This document shows, piece after piece, positions 58,165-64,000 of a stretch of DNA of 64,000 nt. The stretch is from Acidobacteriota bacterium (GTDB lineage Bacteria > Acidobacteriota > Terriglobia > Terriglobales > Acidobacteriaceae). The stretch is from contig JAEYQK010000075.1 of the NCBI GenBank assembly GCA_023410055.1, positions 6,831 to 70,830 on the forward strand. Reading direction: 5' to 3'. The notes below the pieces were generated by a model. The model saw only the letters and a list, made by a program, of their open reading frames with translations, was not told where the DNA came from and searched no databases. How positions within the stretch are numbered: position 1 is the stretch's first letter; each line of letters opens with the position of its first letter. A program made the translations under genes and the position numbers.

Positions 58165-58746
58165 ATGAAGTCGTTCGACGAGTATCTGCACGATGCTGAA
58201 GTGGCACACGGCCACCTGTGCGCCGGGCAGATACTCGGAGTGCGCATGGCGATGTACGGTCTCCAGCAGCTCGGCATCGAAGATCCCCAAGGCAAAGACC
58301 GCAAGCGATTGGTCACCTACGTCGAGATTGACCGTTGTGCCACTGACGCTGTTGCGGTCGTCACCAGCTGCCGACTCGGCAAGCGTGCCTTGAAGTTCCG
58401 CGATTGGGGCAAAGTTGCCGCCACCTTTGTGGATCTCCAAACTGGAACCGCAGTTCGCATCAGCGCCAAAGAATCCTCGAAGCAACTGGCTCGCAGCATG
58501 CATCCCGAAATCACCGACAAGAACCAGCAGCAGATGCGAGCGTATCGGGAAATGAATGATGGCGAACTATTCAACGTACAGTCGGTGAAGGTCGAAGTCG
58601 GTCCCGAGGAAATGCCGGGCTACAAAGGTGACAGAGTCGTTTGCGAGGAATGCGGTGAAGGAATCAACTTCCGCCGTGAGGTTCGTCGCGATGGACGCAC
58701 TCTGTGCCGCGGCTGCGCCGGTGAACGCTATTACGAATCGCTCTAA
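58165..58746 (+). CDS. FmdE-domain protein with C-terminal zinc finger
   Basis: The 193-residue protein starts with the FmdE motif AHGHLCAGQILGVRMA (HGHxCxG), followed by YVEIDRCATDAVAVVTSCRLGKR. These are the conserved Cys and His residues of formylmethanofuran dehydrogenase subunit E-like proteins. The C-terminus carries a four-Cys zinc finger (CEECGEG; CRGCAG), as in many bacterial FmdE proteins. No formylmethanofuran pathway genes are seen. The role in bacteria is open; metal handling or molybdenum enzyme maturation have been suggested. It follows the secreted protein gene without a gap. Confidence 0.88.
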   Translation: MKSFDEYLHDAEVAHGHLCAGQILGVRMAMYGLQQLGIEDPQGKDRKRLVTYVEIDRCATDAVAVVTSCRLGKRALKFRDWGKVAATFVDLQTGTAVRISAKESSKQLARSMHPEITDKNQQQMRAYREMNDGELFNVQSVKVEVGPEEMPGYKGDRVVCEECGEGINFRREVRRDGRTLCRGCAGERYYESL

Positions 58747-58796
58747 AATGAAGAAGGGCACGGTCGCCCGCGCCCCTGATTACAACGTTGGTCAAA

Positions 58797-58904
58797 CTAC
58801 TTCTTTGCGGCCTTCTTTGCGGGCTTCTTTGCAACAGCCTTCTTTACAGCCTTCTTTGCGGCCTTCTTTGCCGGTTTCTTTGCTGCAGCTTTCTTCGTTG
58901 CCAT
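58797..58904 (-). CDS. 35-residue histone-H1-like Lys/Ala repeat protein
   Basis: The minus strand encodes MATKKAAAKKPAKKAAKK followed by AVKKAVAKKPAKKAAKK and TAG. About half the residues are Lys; the rest are Ala with Val and two Pro, in AKKA/AKKP units like the C-tail of histone H1. GGAGG lies eight bases before the ATG, an excellent ribosome binding site, so it is very likely translated. It should bind DNA or RNA through charge. The hairpin TCCGCA-TT-TGCGGA lies 20 bases upstream. It is convergent with the FmdE-like gene and stands alone. Confidence 0.75.
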   Translation of the reverse strand: MATKKAAAKKPAKKAAKKAVKKAVAKKPAKKAAKK

Positions 58905-59015
58905 TGTTATAGCCTCCGTTATATTCCGCATTTGCGGATTTGAACTATTCTGGATTTATTTTCTGATGTATCAGTCCAGAGTTCAACAACAAACGCATTG
59001 CTAACGAAGGTTCAT

Positions 59016-59456
59016 CTATTTCTTGCGTTTGAGCTCAGCCATGTTCCTCATGTCTGAATTGTGCGAATCTCCGCCCGTCGTGCTCGGCTGATTGTGATTT
59101 CCTCTCCATCCGCGATTCGAACTGCCGTTGACTGGACCGTGAAACGAAGTATCGCGGGAATCCTTCTTGAACTGTCCTGGAGGAACGTCGCGATCTCCCC
59201 AACCTGTCTTGCGCCCGTGATCCCATCCGCGCGGACGACGCTCGTCACGACGATGTTCCGCAGCCCAACGCTCTCGCTCATGCCGACGGTGTTCGCGAGC
59301 CCGCGATTCTTCCCAGCGTCGATGTTCGACTCGCCGCTCCATTCGCTCGTGCTCTCTCCGGTGCTCGCGCCGGTGATCGCGCGCGAATGCTGACGTCACT
59401 GTAAGGGCCACTGCAACGATCAGCAGGGCGACTCTCTTCGAAGTAGCAGTGCTCAT
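59016..59456 (-). CDS. Secreted Arg/His-rich protein
   Basis: The 146-residue protein has a signal peptide (RVALLIVAVALTVTSAFA). Next come about 70 residues dominated by Arg, His and Glu (DHRREHRREHERMERRVEH and so on). A Gly/Asn-rich tail (VNGSSNRGWRGNHN) follows. The composition suggests a disordered, metal- or polyanion-binding periplasmic protein. GGAGG is four bases from the ATG at 59456; a TTG at 59474 is less likely. It is 111 bases upstream of the lysine-repeat gene on the same strand. I do not recognise a family. Confidence 0.7.
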   Translation of the reverse strand: MSTATSKRVALLIVAVALTVTSAFARDHRREHRREHERMERRVEHRRWEESRAREHRRHERERWAAEHRRDERRPRGWDHGRKTGWGDRDVPPGQFKKDSRDTSFHGPVNGSSNRGWRGNHNQPSTTGGDSHNSDMRNMAELKRKK

Positions 59457-59626
59457 AATTCCTCCGCACAACAATGAGCAATTTGCATTCCGACACTCGT
59501 GATGAATCGAACAAGATTCTCAAGCACTTAGCACGCGTCTTCTGAAGGACACTCACCCAACCAGAGTAGTTCTTACACCTACTCTGAATCTGTTACTTGC
59601 TTCGAAAAACTGGAGGTGCAAAACAA

Positions 59627-59658
59627 AATCCGCAACCGGACATGTCCGATTGCGGATT
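59627..59658 (-). terminator. Long palindromic terminator of the dciA-gatC-gatA unit
   Basis: The 32-base palindrome starts AATCCGCAA and is symmetric around CATG at 59641-59644, with one mismatched pair. On the minus strand it is followed by TTGTTTTG. It lies 21 bases after the gatA stop codon. Confidence 0.85.
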
Positions 59659-59679
59659 GCATCGTAAAAAGAGTGGAAG

Positions 59680-61116
59680 TCAGCCCCGCGCGTGCTCGTA
59701 TGCGTGCCCCACACGGATGACCATGGCTTCGTCGAAGTGACGGCCAAGAATCTGTAGCCCAATCGGAAGGCCTTCGCGCGAGTTGCCGCACGGCACCGAG
59801 ATCCCTGGCACACCGGTCAGATTCGCCGTAACGGTATAGATGTCCGCCAGATACATCGAGACGGGATCGTCAACCTTCTCTCCCATCTTGAAAGCCGCCG
59901 TAGGTGTCGTGGGCGTCGCGATGACATCGACTTCCCTGAACGCATCTTCAAAGTCCTTGGTCAGCAGCGTTCGGACCTTCTGTGCCTTCAGGTAATAGGC
60001 GTCGTAATAGCCCGCGCTCAGCGCGTACGTCCCGAGCATGATTCGGCGCTTCACTTCCGGACCGAAGCCTTCGTCGCGAGTGCGGCGATACATTTCCGAA
60101 AGCGCCTTCACACCCTGGGCTCGGTAGCCGTAGCGCACACCATCGAAGCGCGCCAGGTTGGACGACGCTTCAGCCGTGGCGATGACGTAGTAAGTCGGAA
60201 CCGCGTATTTCGTATGCGGCAGCGAGATCGGCTTAACTTCACACCCAATCTCCGCTAGCTTCTGTATGGCCGCTTCTACGGCGCCGCGAACTTCGGGATC
60301 GAGTCCTTCGCCGAAATATTCTTTCGGCACTCCCACCCGTAGTCCCTTAACTGGCTTTTCGATTTCCTGCGCAAATTCAGGTACGGGAACGTTCGCCGAG
60401 GTCGAATCCATCGGATCGCGCCCGGAAATCTCGCGCAACAGAATGGCGGCGTCTTTCACCGTCTTCGCGACAGGCCCGACGTGATCAAGTGACGATGCGA
60501 ATGCGATCAGACCATAACGCGAAACGCGTCCATAGGTCGGCAGCACTCCCACCACCCCACAGAAAGCGGCTGGTTGACGTATGGAACCGCCCGTATCAGA
60601 CCCAAGCGTGGCAATCGCGGTTCCTGCCGCAACTGCGGCCGCAGAACCGCCTGACGATCCACCCGGCACTCGGCTCAGATCACGCGGGTTATGGACGGGC
60701 TTAAACGCCGAGTTCTCGTTCGATGAACCCATCGCAAACTCATCGCAGTTCAGCTTCCCCAGAATCACCGCGCCTGCCGCTTCGAGTTTCTCAACAGCGG
60801 TCGCCGTATAGGGCGGAACATAGTTGCCAAGAATCTTGGAGCCCGCGGTCGAGCGAACGCCCTTCGTGACAAGTACGTCCTTCACTGCAAGTGGCACACC
60901 GCCAAGTGCCGGCAACGGATTCCCCTTGTCCGCTATCGCATCGATCCTGCCCGCCTGCTCAAGCGCTCGCTCACGGCAAGCCAGCAGGTACGCGCCAATC
61001 TTCTCGTCTTCCGCATCGATCTTCTTCAGGAATGCTTCGGCCAGCGCTGTCGCCGTAATCTGCCGTTCCTGGACCGCGGTTCGTGCCGCTTCGATTGTGA
61101 GTATGTTCAAATCCAT
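59680..61116 (-). CDS. gatA: Asp/Glu-tRNA(Asn/Gln) amidotransferase subunit A
   Basis: The 478-residue amidase releases ammonia from glutamine for tRNA-dependent Gln or Asn synthesis. The catalytic Lys is in GVPLAVKDVLVTKG; the Ser-cisSer pair and nucleophile are in RVPGGSSGGSAAAVAAG and GSDTGGSIRQPAAFCG. The rest, including TYGRVSRYGLIAFASSLDHVGP and the C-terminal ATPTTPTAAF, is normal. It follows gatC by 15 bases. gatB is not in the window. GatA suggests that this organism misacylates and amidates tRNA-Gln and/or tRNA-Asn. Confidence 0.96.
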   Translation of the reverse strand: MDLNILTIEAARTAVQERQITATALAEAFLKKIDAEDEKIGAYLLACRERALEQAGRIDAIADKGNPLPALGGVPLAVKDVLVTKGVRSTAGSKILGNYVPPYTATAVEKLEAAGAVILGKLNCDEFAMGSSNENSAFKPVHNPRDLSRVPGGSSGGSAAAVAAGTAIATLGSDTGGSIRQPAAFCGVVGVLPTYGRVSRYGLIAFASSLDHVGPVAKTVKDAAILLREISGRDPMDSTSANVPVPEFAQEIEKPVKGLRVGVPKEYFGEGLDPEVRGAVEAAIQKLAEIGCEVKPISLPHTKYAVPTYYVIATAEASSNLARFDGVRYGYRAQGVKALSEMYRRTRDEGFGPEVKRRIMLGTYALSAGYYDAYYLKAQKVRTLLTKDFEDAFREVDVIATPTTPTAAFKMGEKVDDPVSMYLADIYTVTANLTGVPGISVPCGNSREGLPIGLQILGRHFDEAMVIRVGHAYEHARG

Positions 61117-61131
61117 CGTTCGGTTCTCGCT

Positions 61132-61461
61132 CTACTTTTCAATCACTTTAGGAACACGGAAGAACGTGCCGTCTCCGTCCGGTGCGCTTCGCAGTGCCTC
61201 GTCATGCGGCAATGAAGGACGCGCAACATCCTCGCGCATCGCATAGAGAAATCGCGCGGTGCCTGTTTGGCTTTCATCCACTCCGTAGCGATCTGCCGTC
61301 TGAGACATCGGCTCAACATCGCTGGTGTCGAGTTCACCCAACTGGTCGACGTATTCGAGGATCGAATTTAGATCCTTGGTCATACGCGCGCGCTCAGCAT
61401 CGCTCAACTCGAGATTGGCCAAATCCTCAACGTAGCGAACGTCTTTTTCTGTGACTTTCAT
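61132..61461 (-). CDS. gatC: Asp/Glu-tRNA(Asn/Gln) amidotransferase subunit C
   Basis: The 109-residue small subunit begins KVTEKDVRYVEDLANLELSDAER and continues MTKDLNSILEYVDQLGELDTSDVEPM, then RPSLPHDEAL. These are the conserved helices that clamp GatA and GatB. It lies between dciA and gatA and is co-transcribed with gatA. The length is usual. Confidence 0.93.
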   Translation of the reverse strand: MKVTEKDVRYVEDLANLELSDAERARMTKDLNSILEYVDQLGELDTSDVEPMSQTADRYGVDESQTGTARFLYAMREDVARPSLPHDEALRSAPDGDGTFFRVPKVIEK

Positions 61462-61485
61462 CTTTTGCTCTAAAGAGATACGGGA

Positions 61486-61782
61486 CTAAACTGCCGGGGG
61501 CTTTTCGCCGGGCATCAGAAACTCTACACGCGAAACAGAGTCGCCGCCCAGAGTGTTGAGCGCGGCCACATACTGAGGTGCAAGCTCCATCAACTGTAAT
61601 TTCCAAGCACGATCAGGTACTTCGATCCAAACAACACTATTAACAAACAGAACGGCTCGTGTGCGGCTTGCAACCTTTTCGCCGCACACTAAAGGCCAGG
61701 CAATTAAGGGAACCTCATGCGGCGGTGCATGCTCCAGCAGGTCACGAAAAATTCTGGCCAGTCCTGTGCTCGCCTGCTCCAC
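61486..61782 (-). CDS. dciA: DciA-like protein (DUF721)
   Basis: The 98-residue protein matches the DUF721/DciA core: LIAWPLVCGEKVASRTRAVLFVNSVVWIEVPDRAWKLQLMELAPQYV, in which WPLVCGEKVASRT and WKLQLMEL are the usual motifs. DciA assists loading of the replicative helicase DnaB in bacteria without DnaC. It fits the dnaB gene at 24107. The GTG start at 61782 has GGAG upstream. It precedes gatC by 24 bases. Confidence 0.85.
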   Translation of the reverse strand: MEQASTGLARIFRDLLEHAPPHEVPLIAWPLVCGEKVASRTRAVLFVNSVVWIEVPDRAWKLQLMELAPQYVAALNTLGGDSVSRVEFLMPGEKPPAV

Positions 61783-61952
61783 TGAATTCGCTCCAATCGT
61801 CTGGAAAGTCTGATTTTAGCATCACACCTGCCGTAAATCGCAGGCCGAAAACAAGGGGCAGCCCCCGCTCAGCACACGTTTCCAACGCAACCTCGACTAG
61901 CTCATCAGGCTCTCATCAGAAAGCCAATATTTTGGCCAATGTGGGGGAGAAT

Positions 61953-62237
61953 ATGCATTTTCTTTGGTGGATCATCGTCGGCCTGATCGCCGGCTGGGCC
62001 ACTGGCAAGATCATGAGAGGCTCAGGTTACGGGGTGCTCGGAGACATCATCCTGGGCATCGTCGGCGGCATCGTGGGTGGCTGGATCATGGAGGCCATAG
62101 GCTTCTCGGGCCGAGGGGGGACGATCTACACGATCCTCGTCGCGATTGCGGGAGCCGTTATCCTGACACTCATCTTCCGGTTGATCACAGGACGCAGCGT
62201 GCGCGGCGGCTCCAGCCGCATAGACCGAGCCGCTTAA
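61953..62237 (+). CDS. GlsB/YeaQ/YmgE family membrane protein
   Basis: The 94-residue protein has three hydrophobic segments rich in Gly: MHFLWWIIVGLIAGWATGKI, GVLGDIILGIVGGIVGGWIMEA and IYTILVAIAGAVILTLIFRLI. This is the transglycosylase-associated/stress-response membrane family, linked to envelope stress and bacteriocin tolerance. The ATG at 61953 with GGGGGAGA in front is chosen; the longer frame to 61659 has no start signals. It is divergent from dciA and followed by a strong terminator. Confidence 0.88.
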   Translation: MHFLWWIIVGLIAGWATGKIMRGSGYGVLGDIILGIVGGIVGGWIMEAIGFSGRGGTIYTILVAIAGAVILTLIFRLITGRSVRGGSSRIDRAA

Positions 62238-62262
62238 GATCGCCACAAACAACAGCCATCTG

Positions 62263-62299
62263 CAGCCGAGGACCCGAAAGTCCTCGGCTGTTGTCTTTT
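62263..62299 (+). terminator. Rho-independent terminator after the GlsB/YeaQ-like gene
   Basis: CAGCCGAGGAC (62263-62273) pairs perfectly with GTCCTCGGCTG (62280-62290) around a six-base loop, followed by TTGTCTTTT. Confidence 0.9.
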
Positions 62300-62364
62300 A
62301 CCGCCGAACAACTCGCTTCGGACATTCGCAATCTAGCGAGAGAACCCCTGTGCCGAGGCGCCTG

Positions 62365-63195
62365 ATGAAGTGTTCGCTGGTAATCGTACTCACCATCTCA
62401 ACAACCGCTTTGCTCAGTCTGGCGCAGGAACAGGCGCCGCCCAACGCGCTACAAGCTGCCGACATACTCGGCATTTCTTCTCAAGCCCTGGAACTCAGAT
62501 CGCTGCGAAATCAGCGGCTCCACAACGACAGTATGCGTGTCATGCAGCTCCGCCAAGAAATCCATACGTCCGTGCTCGCTGCATCGCTCGACGTCGACTC
62601 CGTGCTGGCGGAAATCGACAATGAACGAGCACAACTCTCCGACATGAGGACCATCCTTCAATCTAAGCGCGACCGTGGACTGAACGTCACCACCATCGGA
62701 AACATAGTCTCCGGCGCAGGCAGTGGCATCCTCGGTACTGCATTGCAATTCAACGACAGCACGGCCATTCTGGGAGACCAGATCGGCGTAGCCGCCAGTA
62801 GTGCCTCGACGGCATTGCAAGTCTACAGTCTCCACCAGCAGCACGGCGGATCGATGCCGGTCGGCCGCATCCCCAATATGCTGGCCCCCTTTTTCAAACA
62901 ACCTTTCGTGCTCCAAAGCGAATACCCTGAAGACGTTTGGAAGTACCTGAATTCCGCGCCTATTGGCGAGCCTCAGCAAACGCGCGTACAAGCGCTGATG
63001 GCGACTTGGGTAAGGGACGGAAGAGTCAGTGCCAATGCATCGCAGTCCGCCGTTCGACAACTTACAGGCAGCATGATGCAGACTACTGTGACGATCAATG
63101 CCATCGACAACCGGACATCGATGCTCAACGATGTGCGTGGACGAGTGTCGCTTATGAAGCGGGACTTGGCCGAACTCTTGCGCAGCGTCCGATAA
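62365..63195 (+). CDS. Secreted helical protein of unknown function
   Basis: The 276-residue protein has a signal peptide (MKCSLVIVLTISTTALLSLAQ). A helical, Leu/Gln/Arg-rich region follows (SLRNQRLHNDSMRVMQLRQEIH; DVDSVLAEIDNERAQLSDMRTILQSKRDRG). A Gly/Ser-rich stretch resembles a membrane-active helix (IVSGAGSGILGTALQ). Another coiled segment ends in MLNDVRGRVSLMKRDLAELL. I recognise no family. The ATG at 62365 has GAGG before it; a GTG at 62350 is in the same frame. The next gene starts 49 bases later, with its own strong ribosome binding site. Confidence 0.65.
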   Translation: MKCSLVIVLTISTTALLSLAQEQAPPNALQAADILGISSQALELRSLRNQRLHNDSMRVMQLRQEIHTSVLAASLDVDSVLAEIDNERAQLSDMRTILQSKRDRGLNVTTIGNIVSGAGSGILGTALQFNDSTAILGDQIGVAASSASTALQVYSLHQQHGGSMPVGRIPNMLAPFFKQPFVLQSEYPEDVWKYLNSAPIGEPQQTRVQALMATWVRDGRVSANASQSAVRQLTGSMMQTTVTINAIDNRTSMLNDVRGRVSLMKRDLAELLRSVR

Positions 63196-63244
63196 ACATC
63201 CTTAGCCAGCTCTGTCCCCAGCTGTTAGCATAGGAGGGTTATTC

Positions 63245-64000
63245 ATGAGCCACCCTGCCCTCATCACAGCGCCCTCGGAAACGAAGCCGGCGAGTACTAC
63301 ATTCGTGCGCCCGCTCATCTTTGTAGTCATTCTTTTTGCCATCATCTATCTTGGTTCGGCGTTTTCGCCCCCGTTGCAGGACGACGCGGATTCGACCCAC
63401 TCCGAAGCCGCCCGCGAGATGCTCGCGAACCACGACTTCGTGACGTTGCACGTCAATGGCGTTCGCTATTTGGAAAAGGCGCCGATGATGTATTGGCTGG
63501 TGGCCAACAGCTATCGCCTGTTCGGAACCAACGAGTTCGCTACCAGGCTCCCGACCGTCCTTGCGATGCTCGGGCTCGTGCTGCTGGCCGGTGCCTGGGC
63601 ACGACGCGCCTTCGGTGATCGCGCCGGAATCTACGCCGCGCTGTTCGCCTCCACAACTGCGGGCTATTACCTGTTCACGCGCGTCCTCATTCCGGAAGGC
63701 ATTCTCAGCCTGTTCATTGCCGGAGCGATGTACTCGTTCCTGACCGCGCTCGAAGATGGCAAAACCTGGCGATGGTATTGCGGTTATTCGTGTCTTGCGT
63801 TTGCGGTGCTCACAAAAGGGCTTTTCCCTCTCGTAGTGGTTGGGGGGACGCTGGTCATCTATAACGTACTCAGCGGCGATTGGCGACGCTGGCGTGAATT
63901 CCGCCTCGGCACCGGACTGCTTCTACTGGTCGTGATCGCCGCGCCCTGGCACATACTTGCCGGCATCAGGAACCCGCGCTTTTTCTGGTTCTACTTCGTC
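63245..64000 (+). CDS. PMT/ArnT-type glycosyltransferase, N-terminal part (runs off the window)
   Basis: The frame from ATG at 63245 stays open for 252 codons to the window end. After a short cytoplasmic start there is a first membrane helix (IFVVILFAIIYLGSAF) and then PLQDDADSTHSEAAREML, which carries the acidic pair of the GT-C catalytic loop. VRYLEKAPMMYWLVANSYRLFGTNEFATRLP follows, typical of the PMT_2 group. Then come more membrane helices. The enzyme would move a sugar from a polyprenyl phosphate donor to lipid A, a protein or another acceptor at the periplasmic side. AGGAGG lies eight bases before the ATG. Confidence 0.85.
   Translation, partial: MSHPALITAPSETKPASTTFVRPLIFVVILFAIIYLGSAFSPPLQDDADSTHSEAAREMLANHDFVTLHVNGVRYLEKAPMMYWLVANSYRLFGTNEFATRLPTVLAMLGLVLLAGAWARRAFGDRAGIYAALFASTTAGYYLFTRVLIPEGILSLFIAGAMYSFLTALEDGKTWRWYCGYSCLAFAVLTKGLFPLVVVGGTLVIYNVLSGDWRRWREFRLGTGLLLLVVIAAPWHILAGIRNPRFFWFYFV

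Noticed and set aside
58628..58912. A plus-strand frame of Leu/Pro/Ser repeats over the lysine-repeat gene
   Set aside because: It begins inside the FmdE-like gene in another frame and reads the AAG/GCC repeats backwards. The minus-strand frame has the ribosome binding site and a sensible product.
61659..61952. An upstream extension of the GlsB/YeaQ-like protein
   Set aside because: It overlaps dciA on the other strand, lacks a start signal and would put 98 unrelated residues before a protein that is complete on its own.

Overview
The window looks like chromosomal DNA of an Acidobacteriota member, probably class Terriglobia near Koribacter-type soil bacteria. The reasons are: fairly high GC; a complete alternative complex III plus caa3 oxidase locus; a PadR regulator coupled to a 'permease prefix' membrane protein; a secreted subtilase ending in a membrane segment and a GCGGGG tail; PilZ proteins; and many hairpin-type intergenic repeats. 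This placement rests on family knowledge and gene content. I saw no rRNA, tRNA, CRISPR array, prophage or classical insertion sequence.

Layout. Positions 1-12.8 kb hold small stand-alone genes (two DinB-like proteins, a flavin split-barrel protein, a GyrI-like protein, a tandem PilZ protein), an efflux operon on the minus strand (TetR, HlyD, ABC ATPase, ABC-2 permease, a small membrane protein, then a TonB-like protein), an AMMECR1 protein with pgsA, and a PadR/permease-prefix pair. Several copies of a two-hairpin repeat lie between these genes. Positions 13-24 kb hold a secreted 5'-nucleotidase, glutamate dehydrogenase, a large secreted subtilase, trpE-trpG, a PilZ protein and secreted proteins of unknown role. 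Positions 24-34 kb hold dnaB, a membrane protein with a histidine-kinase-like phosphoacceptor box, a Pat-type acyl-CoA-ligase/acetyltransferase fusion, purM-purN, and a REP-associated tyrosine transposase (RAYT) framed by arrays of REP palindromes, followed by tyrS.

Positions 34-39 kb hold a PhoB/PhoR/PhoU set, an enolase-superfamily enzyme and a zinc-ribbon membrane protein. Positions 39.8-52.7 kb are one minus-strand respiratory cluster: ActA-B-C-D-E-F (quinol to cytochrome c), a conserved membrane protein of unknown role, a SCO copper chaperone and caa3 oxidase subunits II, I, III and IV. Together they can carry electrons from quinol to oxygen. Positions 53-64 kb hold a membrane dipeptidase, a sodium/solute symporter, an HD-GYP response regulator, a secreted protein next to an FmdE/zinc-finger protein, a 35-residue histone-H1-like peptide gene, an Arg/His-rich secreted protein, dciA-gatC-gatA, a GlsB/YeaQ membrane protein, a secreted coiled protein and the start of a PMT-type glycosyltransferase that runs off the end.

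The most interesting signals are the RAYT/REP locus with its duplicated leader, the very small lysine/alanine-repeat gene, the subtilase whose expected catalytic histidine position reads Asn-Glu-Gly, the membrane protein with an orphan phosphoacceptor-like box, the unassigned protein inside the respiratory cluster, and a possible ATT start codon in actE. No complete new defence or mobile system was seen.
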